Shown here one piece after another: positions 1 through 7,853 of a stretch of 64,000 bases of DNA. The notes below the pieces were generated by a model. It saw only the letters and a list, made by a program, of their open reading frames with translations. It was not told the DNA's origin and did not search any database. The stretch covers positions 186,001-250,000 of the forward strand of contig NZ_LMCP01000047.1 in NCBI RefSeq assembly GCF_001425625.1. The letters run 5' to 3'. This stretch comes from Mesorhizobium sp. Root102. Its GTDB lineage: Bacteria; Pseudomonadota; Alphaproteobacteria; Rhizobiales; Rhizobiaceae. How positions within the stretch are numbered: the stretch's first letter is position 1; each line of letters opens with the position of its first letter. Position numbers and translations under genes: made by a program.

Positions 1-1790
1 AGCGCCACCAACTGGTCATGCGTGCCCTGCTCGACGATGCGGCCGCCGTCCAGCACCACCAGCCGGTCGAGTGCTGCGATCGTCGACAGCCGGTGGGCGA
101 TGGCGATGACCGTCTTGTTTTCCATCAGCCGCGTCAGATTCTCCTGGATCGCCGCCTCGATGTCGGAATCGAGTGCCGAGGTCGCTTCGTCGAGAATCAG
201 GATCGGCGCGTCCTTGAGGAAGACACGGGCGATCGCCACGCGCTGACGCTGGCCGCCCGACAGTTTGACGCCGCGCTCGCCAACAAAGGCCTCGTAGCCG
301 GCGCGGTCCCTGTTGTCGCGCAAGGTCGGGATGAACTCGTGCGCCTCGGCCTTCTTCGCCGCCGCGATCACCTCGGCGTCGGTGGCGTCCGGCATGCCGA
401 GCTTGATGTTGTCGCGCAGCGAACGGTGGAACAGGGCCGTATCCTGGCTGACGACGCCGATATTGGCGCGCAGCGAATTCTGCGTGACCTGGGCAACGTT
501 CTGACCGTCGATGGTGATCGACCCGCCTTCCAAATCGTAGAGGCGCAGCATCAGATTGGCGAGCGTCGTCTTGCCGGCGCCGGACGGTCCGACCAGTCCG
601 ACCTTTTCGCCCGGCTTCACCACGAGGTTGATGCCGTTCAGCACGCCGAAGCCCTTGCCGTAATGGAACTTGACGTTCCTGACCTCGATGCGACCGCCGG
701 TCACGACAAGCTCCTTCGCATCGGGCGCATCGACAAGCCCGAGCGGTTGCGAGATCAGCGCCTTGGAGTTCTCCAGCACGCCGAGGTTTCGCAATATGCT
801 GTTGAGCTGCATCATCACCCGCCCGAGCAGCATGTTGAGCCGCAGGACCAGCGACAGCGTGAAGGCGACCGCGCCCACGGTGATCGAGCCCTCGACCCAG
901 AGATAGACGGCAAAACAGCCGATCGCCGTGATCATGATGCCCGACAGCGTCGTCAGCGCCATGCGCACGCCGGTCAGCCGGCGGGTGAAGGGCCGTAGTG
1001 CGTCGAGATAGATGTCGAAGCCGTTCTTGATGTAGCGGTCGTCGCCATCGGCCGAGAACAGCTTCAGCGTCTGAACGTTGGAATAGGAATCGATGATGCG
1101 CCCATTGATCATCGAGCCGGCTTCGGCGGCCTCCTCCGCATGCTTGCGGATTGCCGGCAGATAGAGCTTGGCCAGCCAGCCGAAAGCAAGGATCCAGATC
1201 ACCACCAGCGCCGCCAGTCTGAGATCCAGCCCGGCGACCAGCGCCAGCGTCGTCACCGTATAGATGAGCATGAACCAGATGACCTCGATGAAGCTCTCCA
1301 TCAGGTCGCCGGTCGCTTGCCCCGCCTGCCAGACTTTTGTCGCGATGCGGCCGGCAAAATCGTTCTGGAAGAAGGTGTAGGACTGTCGCGAGACATGCCG
1401 GTGCGCCTGCCAGCGCACCAGATTGTAGAAGCCCGGCGTGATCGTCTGTTCGTCGACCAGCGTCGACAGCCCGACGACGACGGTGCGGATGACCAGCACC
1501 ACCGCGATCATGAACACCAGTTCAGAGCCGGCGGCATTCCACAAGGCGTGCCAGCTGCGCTCGGCGGGAAGCTGGTCGAGAATATCGACCAGCCGCCCGA
1601 CGAAGTAGAACAGGCCGGCCTCGACCAGCGGCGCGATGCCGCCGATGACCAGCATGGCGAAGAAGGCGAACTTCGCCTGGCCGACATAGTGCCAGAGAAA
1701 GCCGCCGACACCAGTCGGTGGCCGAAGATTCGCTGGCTCCCTGAACGGATAGACCCAGTTCTCGAACCAGCGATAGACGGCTGTCATCAT
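1..1790 (-). CDS. ABC exporter half-transporter (permease fused to ATPase), 3' end cut by window edge
   Basis: Type I ABC exporter of the MsbA/multidrug class: an N-terminal six-helix membrane domain followed by a nucleotide-binding domain. About 596 residues are visible; the C terminus lies outside the window. Seen: Walker A GPSGAGKT near residue 400, ABC signature LSGGQRQR near 508, Walker B LILDEATSALDS near 530 and the switch histidine in AIAHRLST near 565. The start is an ATGATG 10 bp after the stop of the upstream ABC gene, so the two are co-transcribed and probably translationally coupled. Because both genes encode complete half-transporters, a heterodimer is the natural inference, although each could homodimerise. 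Substrate is unknown; lipid, polysaccharide or drug export are all possible for this family. Confidence 0.93.
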   Translation of the reverse strand, partial: MMTAVYRWFENWVYPFREPANLRPPTGVGGFLWHYVGQAKFAFFAMLVIGGIAPLVEAGLFYFVGRLVDILDQLPAERSWHALWNAAGSELVFMIAVVLVIRTVVVGLSTLVDEQTITPGFYNLVRWQAHRHVSRQSYTFFQNDFAGRIATKVWQAGQATGDLMESFIEVIWFMLIYTVTTLALVAGLDLRLAALVVIWILAFGWLAKLYLPAIRKHAEEAAEAGSMINGRIIDSYSNVQTLKLFSADGDDRYIKNGFDIYLDALRPFTRRLTGVRMALTTLSGIMITAIGCFAVYLWVEGSITVGAVAFTLSLVLRLNMLLGRVMMQLNSILRNLGVLENSKALISQPLGLVDAPDAKELVVTGGRIEVRNVKFHYGKGFGVLNGINLVVKPGEKVGLVGPSGAGKTTLANLMLRLYDLEGGSITIDGQNVAQVTQNSLRANIGVVSQDTALFHRSLRDNIKLGMPDATDAEVIAAAKKAEAHEFIPTLRDNRDRAGYEAFVGERGVKLSGGQRQRVAIARVFLKDAPILILDEATSALDSDIEAAIQENLTRLMENKTVIAIAHRLSTIAALDRLVVLDGGRIVEQGTHDQLVA

Positions 1791-1800
1791 GCGGCGGCCA

Positions 1801-3687
1801 TCATTCTGCGGCTTGCCCCTTTGCAAGTGCGTCATTGGCGGCGTCGGCGGGACCGTCCTCAAGCAGGAACCCGCCCGACTGGCGCTGCCAGAGCTGCGCG
1901 TAGAGCCCGCCCTTGGCGACGAGTTCCTCGTGCGAACCTTCCTCGATGACACGCCCCTTGTCCATCACCACCAGCCTGTCCATCGCCGCGATGGTCGACA
2001 GCCGGTGCGCGATGGCGATGACGGTCTTGCCTTGCATGAGCTTGTAGAGATTCTCCTGGATCGCCGCCTCGGCTTCGGAATCAAGCGCCGAGGTCGCTTC
2101 GTCAAGGATAAGTATAGGTGCGTCCTTCAACATAACGCGAGCAATGGCGATGCGTTGCCGCTGGCCGCCGGACAATTTGACGCCGCGGTCGCCGACATGG
2201 GCATCGAAGCCCTTGCGCTCTTTGGCGTCCGAAAGCCCTGATATGAAGTCCAGCGCCTCGGCGCGGCCCGCCGCCTCGACAAGCAGCTCTTCCGAGGCGT
2301 CGGGCCGGCCATAGAGGATGTTCTCGCGCACCGAACGATGCAGCAGCGAGGTGTCCTGGGTGACCATGCCGATCTGGGCGCGCAGCGAATCCTGTGTCAC
2401 ATCGGCGATCTCCTGGCCGTCGATCAGGATCTTTCCGCTCTCCAGGTCGTAGAAACGCAGCAGGAGGTTGACCAGCGTCGATTTGCCGGCGCCGGAGCGG
2501 CCGACAATACCGACCTTCTCACCCGGCTTCACCGCCAGCGACAGGTTCTCGATCACCCCTTTCTGCTTGCCATAGTGGAAGCGGATGTCCTCGAAGCGTA
2601 TCTCACCCCTGGAAACGGCGATGTCCTTCGCGCCAGGCTTGTCCTCGACCAGGCGTGGCAACGAGATCGAGGCGATGCCGTCCTGCACCGTACCGATATT
2701 CTCGAACAGGCCCGACATTTCCCACATGATCCATTGCGACATGCCCCATAGCCTGAGCACCAGCCCGATGACCACGGCGACCGCGCCGATCGTCACCGAC
2801 TGGCCGAGCCACAGCCACAGCGCCATCGCCGTCACCGAAAACAGCAGCAGCGAATTCATGATGTAGAGCAGGCCGAAAAGCACCGTCACCAGCCGCATCG
2901 ACCGGTAGACCGTCTGCAGGAAACCGGCCATGCCTTCCCGCGCGAACGATGCTTCGCGGCGTGCGTGGCTGAACAGCTTGACCGTCTGGATGTTGGAGTA
3001 GCTGTCGACGACGCGGCCGGTCATGGTCGAGCGCGCATTGGCCTGCTCCTCGCCGACCTTGCCCAGCTTCGGGATGAAATAGCGCAGCAACAGGATGTAA
3101 CCGACCAGCCAGACGCCGAGTGGCGCCGCCAGCCGCCAGTCGGCCGAACCGACGATGACCAGCATGCCGAGGAAATAGACGATGACGTAGTTCAGGACAT
3201 CGATCAGCTTGATGACGCATTCGCGCACGGCGAGCGCCGTCTGCATCAGCTTGGTGGCGATGCGACCGGCGAACTCGTCCTGATAGAAACTCATCGACTG
3301 CTTGAGCAAATAGCGATGCACCTGCCAGCGGATGCGCATGGGATAGTTGCCCATCAGCGTTTGCTGGTTGAGCAGCGAATGCAGCCATACCGTGCCCGGC
3401 AGCGCAAACAGCACGATGAAGGCCATGCCGGCGAGCTTCCAGGCTTCCGTCTGCAGGAAGGTTTCGCGATTCTGCCCCGACAGCCAGTCGACGATGCGGC
3501 CGAGGAAGCCGAACATCCACACTTCCGCGATCGCGATGGCCGTCACCAGCACCGCGTCGAGAAGGATATAGGGCCACGCGCCGCGCGTATAATGCACGCA
3601 GAAGGCAACCAGCGTCCTGGGCGGCTCGACCGGTTCCACCGCGGGGAACGGATCGAGCCGTCTTTCAAACCAGCTAAACAACAACAT
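1801..3687 (-). CDS. ABC exporter half-transporter (permease fused to ATPase)
   Basis: Complete 628-residue type I ABC exporter and first gene of a two-gene operon. Hydrophobic segments fill roughly residues 30-320, followed by the ATPase domain: Walker A GRSGAGKS near 396, signature LSGGQRQR near 502, Walker B LILDEATSALDS near 525 and AIAHRLST near 560. All catalytic motifs are intact, so this is not a degenerate-site partner. The N terminus starts MLLFSWFERRLDPFP. It closely resembles its downstream neighbour in domain order and motifs, suggesting an old gene duplication. Both probably form one exporter in the cytoplasmic membrane. Substrate cannot be told from sequence. Confidence 0.95.
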   Translation of the reverse strand: MLLFSWFERRLDPFPAVEPVEPPRTLVAFCVHYTRGAWPYILLDAVLVTAIAIAEVWMFGFLGRIVDWLSGQNRETFLQTEAWKLAGMAFIVLFALPGTVWLHSLLNQQTLMGNYPMRIRWQVHRYLLKQSMSFYQDEFAGRIATKLMQTALAVRECVIKLIDVLNYVIVYFLGMLVIVGSADWRLAAPLGVWLVGYILLLRYFIPKLGKVGEEQANARSTMTGRVVDSYSNIQTVKLFSHARREASFAREGMAGFLQTVYRSMRLVTVLFGLLYIMNSLLLFSVTAMALWLWLGQSVTIGAVAVVIGLVLRLWGMSQWIMWEMSGLFENIGTVQDGIASISLPRLVEDKPGAKDIAVSRGEIRFEDIRFHYGKQKGVIENLSLAVKPGEKVGIVGRSGAGKSTLVNLLLRFYDLESGKILIDGQEIADVTQDSLRAQIGMVTQDTSLLHRSVRENILYGRPDASEELLVEAAGRAEALDFISGLSDAKERKGFDAHVGDRGVKLSGGQRQRIAIARVMLKDAPILILDEATSALDSEAEAAIQENLYKLMQGKTVIAIAHRLSTIAAMDRLVVMDKGRVIEEGSHEELVAKGGLYAQLWQRQSGGFLLEDGPADAANDALAKGQAAE

Positions 3688-3716
3688 AGGTCATGCTCAT
3701 GAAATCTGTTTTCCGC

Positions 3717-4325
3717 TTATGCGGCACGGGAGCGTACGAAGTCTCCGGAACCCACGGCGTCGAGGGCCGACGGTCCGGAATCATCCGGACCGTCGGCCCT
3801 GCTTCGCGCAATATAGGGGCTCGCGGGCCTTTCGCCGACAGGTGCGCCTGATGATCCTGACGGCGCACTGTTCACGATCCGGATTTTCGCGCCGGGTCGG
3901 ACCAGCCGGATGATCCGGCGCACCAGCGACGGCCGGCTGGGGTCGGGAACCGCGCGCGAGAAATCGACGTCCGGCAGCATGCCGCGATGCGGCCGGCGGC
4001 GGACTTCGGCGTGAACCGCCGACGAATAGGTGTCGCCGATCAGCAGTGCCCAGGTCGGCAGTCGGTGGATATGCAGGCTCCTCGAGCCCGGTATTCTGTA
4101 GGGATCGAACATCGGTCCGTCCTCCGTGTGAAAATAGAGATAAAAAGGCGAAGCAATTTCGTCCGCCGGCATTCGGCCGGAGGCACGCATTGCGTCGGTC
4201 GAGACACGATAAGCATCGGTCCGGACATGCTCAGGTGGGGCGTTCAGCCCTTTTGACTTTTCGAAAACATCGCAGGATTCCTTCGAGAGCCGAAAAATCG
4301 TTTCGGCGGGAATCGGTGCGATCAA
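3717..4325 (-). CDS. Hypothetical protein (uncertain)
   Basis: Open frame of 202 codons from a TTG start, with no family I recognise. The central part (residues about 55-115, containing FYLYFHTEDGPMFDPYRIPG and LPTWALLIGDTYSS) reads like a real globular protein. The C-terminal 30 codons run through a perfect 16-bp inverted repeat at 3764-3799, which is unusual inside a gene. No good ribosome-binding site precedes the TTG; an internal ATG at MRASGRMPADE is an alternative start. It lies upstream of the ABC exporter operon on the same strand with a 29-bp gap. It may be a real lineage-specific gene or an ORF whose 3' end was altered by the palindrome. Confidence 0.42.
   Translation of the reverse strand: MIAPIPAETIFRLSKESCDVFEKSKGLNAPPEHVRTDAYRVSTDAMRASGRMPADEIASPFYLYFHTEDGPMFDPYRIPGSRSLHIHRLPTWALLIGDTYSSAVHAEVRRRPHRGMLPDVDFSRAVPDPSRPSLVRRIIRLVRPGAKIRIVNSAPSGSSGAPVGERPASPYIARSRADGPDDSGPSALDAVGSGDFVRSRAA
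3764..3799. repeat. Perfect 16-bp inverted repeat with 4-nt loop
   Basis: The left arm GGGCCGACGGTCCGGA (3764-3779) is the exact reverse complement of the right arm at 3784-3799, separated by ATCA. The stem is very GC-rich. No T-tract follows on either strand, so it is not a classic intrinsic terminator, though it could still block or process transcripts between the hypothetical gene and the ABC operon. It overlaps the 3' end of the 202-codon ORF. Confidence 0.85.
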
Positions 4326-4554
4326 GTCTTAGAGGGTCAGGAGAATCGTCGTACCGAAACCGCCGGCAGGCAGGTAAGCCCACGAGAGGGGCGCTGGATG
4401 TGCATGGTCATCATGAATTACCCCTCCATCGGTTCGGGTTGACAATGGAGCTGACATACCCGACTTCGCAGAAAATGGCCACCCGCAGGTCCAGCAATTT
4501 CCAAAACCGCGAGCCCGCTGTGGCCGATCTGCCACTTATTAGAAGGACGCGGAA

Positions 4555-5013
4555 GTGAACTGTCGTCTCCGCATCGCGCTCTACCAGCCGGATATCGCCG
4601 GCAACACAGGGACAATCCTGCGCTTCGCCGCTTGCCTCGGGCTCGGCGTCGACATCATCGAACCGGCCGGCTTTCCGCTCTCCGACAAAGCGCTCAAGCG
4701 AGCCGGCATGGATTACCTCGAAATGGCTGCCCTGACCCGGCATGTCGACTGGCACGCCTTCGAGGACTGGCGCAAAGCCCGCGCGAACCGAGTGGTGCTG
4801 CTGTCGACCAAAGCCACGACCGCTTACACCAGCTTCACCTTCGCCGATAGCGACATCCTTCTGTTTGGCCGCGAATCCGCAGGCGTTCCGGATCCTGTCC
4901 ATCAGGCGGCGGATGCGCGGCTGACCATCCCCATGCAGGGCACGGCGCGCAGCATCAACGTCGCGCTTTCCGTCGCTATGGTGGCGGGCGAAGCCATCCG
5001 GCAACTCGGCTAA
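4555..5013 (+). CDS. trmL: tRNA (cytidine(34)-2'-O)-methyltransferase
   Basis: SPOUT-class RNA methyltransferase of 152 residues, the usual length for TrmL, which 2'-O-methylates the wobble nucleotide of tRNA-Leu isoacceptors using SAM. Seen: an N-terminal strand and glycine-rich turn (IALYQPDIAGNTGTILR), the FGRESAGVP loop near residue 107 and the C-terminal knot motif with MQGTARSINVALSVAM. The start is a GTG preceded by AGAAGGAC at a good distance. A hairpin repeat follows directly after the TAA stop and may act as its terminator. Upstream, a TTGACA at 4439 could be a -35 element, but no convincing -10 is visible. Confidence 0.93.
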   Translation: MNCRLRIALYQPDIAGNTGTILRFAACLGLGVDIIEPAGFPLSDKALKRAGMDYLEMAALTRHVDWHAFEDWRKARANRVVLLSTKATTAYTSFTFADSDILLFGRESAGVPDPVHQAADARLTIPMQGTARSINVALSVAMVAGEAIRQLG

Positions 5014-5065
5014 AGCAATTCCAGGAAAAGTGTGAAGCGGTTTTCCGTCCGGAATTGCGTCAAGA
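5014..5065. repeat. Hairpin intergenic repeat, copy 1
   Basis: Outer arms GCAATTCC (5015-5022) and GGAATTGC (5051-5058) and inner arms GGAAAA and TTTTCC form a two-step stem-loop. It begins on the base after the trmL stop. A near-identical copy occupies 21345-21395, again directly after a stop codon. This resembles the palindromic elements scattered through rhizobial genomes and may serve as a 3'-end terminator or stabiliser. Confidence 0.8.
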
Positions 5066-5152
5066 CCTATCGGCACTCCGTCTCCCGTCATCTTGACCCA
5101 GGCGCACATCGCCTTCTGCTTCGTTTGCACATTCAGGGTTTCTTCGCTACAA

Positions 5153-5170
5153 GCTCAACTTAACTTGAGG
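5153..5170. promoter_or_regulatory. SoxR box upstream of soxR
   Basis: GCTCAACTTAACTTGAGG matches the established SoxR operator CCTCAAGTTAACTTGAGG at 16 of 18 positions and is nearly palindromic. It ends 18 bp before the soxR ATG, so autoregulation is the direct inference. No divergent target gene shares the site. Confidence 0.8.
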
Positions 5171-5188
5171 TCAAGCGGAAAGTGAGAA

Positions 5189-5635
5189 ATGGCGCCAGTA
5201 ACGGAATTGACGGTCGGCCAGGTGGCCATGCGCAGCGGGGTGGCGGTGTCGGCGCTGCATTTTTATGAGGCCCGCGGCCTGATCCGCAGCCACCGCACAT
5301 CAGGCAACCAGCGCCGCTACAGCCGCGACGTGCTGAGGCGCGTGGCGATCATCAAGGTGGCACAAGAGGTCGGCATCTCGCTGGCCGAAATCGGCACGGC
5401 CCTGGCATCGCTACCCGAGGGGCGCACGCCAACACGCGATGACTGGAACCTGCTGTCGACCGCCTGGCGCGACAGGCTCGACCACAAGATCGCCCAGTTG
5501 AAGAAACTGCGCGACGGGCTGACCGATTGCATTGGCTGCGGCTGCATGTCCATCGACAAATGCCCGCTGCGCAACAAGGGCGACCGGCTGGCGAAGGAAG
5601 GCACGGGCGCGAGGCGGTTGTTGGTAGAGTCCTAG
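5189..5635 (+). CDS. soxR: Redox-sensitive transcriptional activator SoxR
   Basis: MerR-family regulator of 148 residues. The N-terminal helix-turn-helix (TVGQVAMRSGVAVSALHFYE, residues 8-27) is followed by a dimerisation helix and the [2Fe-2S] ligand set C-x2-C-x-C-x5-C at residues 114, 117, 119 and 125 (CIGCGCMSIDKC), diagnostic of SoxR. SoxR is activated when redox-cycling compounds oxidise the cluster. A near-consensus SoxR box sits 18 bp before the start. As in most non-enteric bacteria there is no soxS nearby. The stop codon overlaps that of the convergent 85-residue gene by two bases. Confidence 0.95.
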   Translation: MAPVTELTVGQVAMRSGVAVSALHFYEARGLIRSHRTSGNQRRYSRDVLRRVAIIKVAQEVGISLAEIGTALASLPEGRTPTRDDWNLLSTAWRDRLDHKIAQLKKLRDGLTDCIGCGCMSIDKCPLRNKGDRLAKEGTGARRLLVES

Positions 5636-5889
5636 TCCGCCACCGGCAACCGCCTGATGGTGAACTCGATCAGGTCGCCCGGCCGCTCGAACCAGCTTTC
5701 GATCTCGGTCCAGTAGGCCTGCTTGGGAAAGCGCTCGAACCACTCCTTGGCCTTGAGCCGCGCATCGGAGCGCGGCAGCACGAAGGTCTCGCGCAGGAAA
5801 CCGTCGCGCGGCATGCGCGCGCGCTCGGCCCGGCTTTGGTCGAGCCTTTTCTTCAGGCCATCCAGCGGCGGTCTTGCCGGGGTGCGCAC
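5632..5889 (-). CDS. Small conserved hypothetical protein
   Basis: 85-residue protein from a GTG start preceded by an excellent AAGGAG seven bases upstream; this start is preferred over longer in-frame choices lacking such a site. Basic and aromatic-rich, with motifs such as FLRETFVLPRSDARLKAKEW and WFERPGDLIEFTIRRLP, and no signal peptide or membrane segment. It looks like a compact soluble cytoplasmic protein. I do not recognise a named family. It is convergent with soxR, overlapping stop codons, and divergent from hemF. Confidence 0.7.
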   Translation of the reverse strand: MRTPARPPLDGLKKRLDQSRAERARMPRDGFLRETFVLPRSDARLKAKEWFERFPKQAYWTEIESWFERPGDLIEFTIRRLPVAD

Positions 5890-6003
5890 GAAACAACTCC
5901 TTGCACCGTAATGACACTTGACCCTGTCCTCTAAGAGATTAGGGATCGCGCCGGCAAAAGACGAGTCATTTGTGGGACTCGCCGCCCCAACCGGAGACGG
6001 CAC

Positions 6004-6918
6004 TTGGAACGACCTGAAATACCGGCAGGCCTGCCCGCCGACATCGAACAGAAGAAGATGAAGGCACGGCTGTGGTTCGAGGCGTTGCGCGAACGCATCT
6101 GCACCACCTTCGAGCAGATCGAGCAGGATCTTGGCGGGCCGCTGGCCTCATGGTCGCCGGGCCGTTTCGAAAAGACGCCATGGGAACGCGACGAGGGCCG
6201 CGGCGGCGGCGGCACCATGTCGATGATGCACGGCCGCGTCTTCGAGAAGGTTGGCGTCCACACCTCGACCGTCTATGGCGAGTTCTCAGCCGAATTCAGG
6301 AAGCAGATGCCCGGCGCCGAGGAAGACCCGCGCTTCTGGGCATCTGGCATTTCGCTGATCGCGCATCCCTGGAACCCAAACGTTCCGGCCGTGCACATGA
6401 ACACGCGCATGGTGGTCACATCTCGCCAATGGTTCGGCGGCGGCGCCGATTTGACGCCGGTGCTTGACCGCCGTCGCACCCAGGACGACCCCGACACGGT
6501 CGCCTTCCACCGCGCCATGCAATTCGCCTGTGAGAAGAACGCCGCCGTTGCCGACTACCCGAAATTTAAGGCCTGGTGCGATGAGTATTTCTATCTGTCG
6601 CACCGCAACGAGCCGCGCGGTACTGGCGGCATCTTCTTCGACTGGCTGCATTCGGGCGAGGACAAAGGCGGCTGGAATGCCGATTTCAACTTCGTCCAGG
6701 ATGTCGGCCGCTCTTTTCTCGTCGTCTACGGCCACCTCGTGCGCGCCAACTTCAACGAGAACTGGACCGACGGCGACCGCGACGAACAGCTCATCCGCCG
6801 TGGCCGCTATGTCGAATTCAACCTGCTTCACGATCGCGGCACCATCTTCGGACTGAAGACTGGCGGCAACGTCGCAGCCATCCTCTCCAGCCTGCCGCCC
6901 GAGGTTCGCTGGCCGTAA
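6004..6918 (+). CDS. hemF: Oxygen-dependent coproporphyrinogen III oxidase
   Basis: 304 residues, the normal length for HemF, which converts coproporphyrinogen III to protoporphyrinogen IX with O2 in haem synthesis. Conserved family stretches seen: WERDEGRGGGG with MSMMHG near residue 60-76, VHMNTRM near 131, GGGADLTP near 146, the HRNEPRGTGGIFFDWL block near 200 and the C-terminal FNLLHDRGTIFGLKTGGN. The start is TTG, supported by GGAGA six bases upstream. Cytoplasmic homodimer. It stands alone, divergent from the 85-residue gene; the roughly 110-bp gap between them should hold both promoters. Confidence 0.96.
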   Translation: MERPEIPAGLPADIEQKKMKARLWFEALRERICTTFEQIEQDLGGPLASWSPGRFEKTPWERDEGRGGGGTMSMMHGRVFEKVGVHTSTVYGEFSAEFRKQMPGAEEDPRFWASGISLIAHPWNPNVPAVHMNTRMVVTSRQWFGGGADLTPVLDRRRTQDDPDTVAFHRAMQFACEKNAAVADYPKFKAWCDEYFYLSHRNEPRGTGGIFFDWLHSGEDKGGWNADFNFVQDVGRSFLVVYGHLVRANFNENWTDGDRDEQLIRRGRYVEFNLLHDRGTIFGLKTGGNVAAILSSLPPEVRWP

Positions 6919-7176
6919 CAAGATGGTGAGCGCGGCGTGAGCCGCATTGATGTCCCATTCGCTCGAAATGGGCATGGAATGTGGCACGCGGTGCGGCGAA
7001 AAAATTTCTTTTTCGTCTAATAGGCTCTTGAAAAGACTGGTCTATTTGTGGCGCCAGGTCGGGAAGCGCCGGCGGTTCGCCTGAGGGCGAGCCGCGACCC
7101 GACGCGACCGGACGGCCCAGACGATGCGGGACATCTTCGTCAAAAAGGATGCCCGCCTCCCCAGGAGTACTCCACA

Positions 7177-7437
7177 ATGCGCAAGATCATTGTTTCGGCA
7201 GCCGCCGCTGCCCTTCTCGCTTCCGGTTCGGTGGCATTCGCCGCCGTCAAGCATACCACCGGGACGATCAAGACCTTTGACACGACGGCCATGAGCCTGG
7301 TCCTCGATGATGGATCGTCTTTTACGCTTGCCAAGACCTTCAAGGATCCTGGCCTGACGGTCGGTGAAAAGGTCCGCGTCTCATGGGATATGAAAGGAAA
7401 GAACAAAGTCGCCGAGGCCGTAAAGATCGCAAAATGA
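7177..7437 (+). CDS. Small periplasmic protein of the DUF1344 type
   Basis: 86 residues with a clear Sec signal peptide (MRKIIVSAAAAALLASGSVAFAA) and a mature domain of about 63 residues. The mature part (GTIKTFDTTAMSLVLDDGSS, then FTLAKTF and GEKVRVSWDMKGK) suggests a small OB-like beta barrel and matches my recollection of DUF1344 proteins of Rhizobiales. An AGGAG nine bases upstream supports the start. Function unknown; the fold suggests ligand or metal binding in the periplasm. Monocistronic, followed by a terminator-like palindrome. Confidence 0.82.
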   Translation: MRKIIVSAAAAALLASGSVAFAAVKHTTGTIKTFDTTAMSLVLDDGSSFTLAKTFKDPGLTVGEKVRVSWDMKGKNKVAEAVKIAK

Positions 7438-7501
7438 CGGCTTGCCTGCCAGAGCAGGATGAGACGATATCCGGTCCTGTTTCGGGGTAGCGTAAGAGGG
7501 A

Positions 7502-7524
7502 GGAGCAGCGCTGCTCCGCCTTTT
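7502..7524 (+). terminator. Candidate intrinsic terminator after the DUF1344 gene
   Basis: GGAGCAGC and GCTGCTCC (7502-7517) form a perfect 16-bp palindrome followed by GCCTTTTC. The short T-run makes it a moderate terminator for plus-strand transcription. It lies about 65 bp after the stop codon. Confidence 0.5.
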
Positions 7525-7629
7525 CACCGTTGACCGCAACCAATGTCACCCCATGTGTGTTATGCTGCTCTCCCGCTCGCGGCCCCAGGATTCGATCTCG
7601 GATTGGGCCGTGAGCCAAAAAAAGGTGTC

Positions 7630-7644
7630 GGAGCCTCAGGCTCC
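7630..7644 (+). repeat. Small hairpin before the DUF1059 start
   Basis: GGAGCC TCA GGCTCC, a six-pair stem just ahead of the AAAAGGAGA ribosome-binding site of the next gene. It could stabilise the message 5' end or influence initiation. The stem does not cover the Shine-Dalgarno itself. Confidence 0.4.
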
Positions 7645-7666
7645 ACGGAGGAAAAGGAGAAATCTC

Positions 7667-7852
7667 ATGAAGGAATTTCACTGCGGGTCGCTCGTGCCCG
7701 GCTGTGACTGGCACACGCGTGCCGACGAGGAGGCCGAGGTCATGCGCCGTGCCGTCGAGCACATGCGCGAGACGCATGGCGAAACGGTCATCCGCGAGAC
7801 GATGATCGAGGCGATCCGCTCGCGCATCGAGAAGACCCGCGACGCGGCCTGA
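7667..7852 (+). CDS. Small DUF1059-family protein
   Basis: 61 residues, MKEFHCGSLVPGCDWHTRAD at the N terminus and a helical C-terminal half. The paired C/H residues (C6, C13, H16 and the H-x-x-x-T-H stretch in EHMRETHGET) fit the DUF1059 pattern, whose layout suggests metal binding, although this is not established. A very strong ribosome-binding site (AAAAGGAGA) precedes the ATG. Cytoplasmic, single gene, tail to tail with cca one base away. Confidence 0.85.
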   Translation: MKEFHCGSLVPGCDWHTRADEEAEVMRRAVEHMRETHGETVIRETMIEAIRSRIEKTRDAA

Positions 7853-7853
7853 T

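Noticed and set aside
4411..5130. 239-codon minus-strand frame over trmL
   Set aside because: Antisense to trmL and includes the translated hairpin repeat; no family resemblance.
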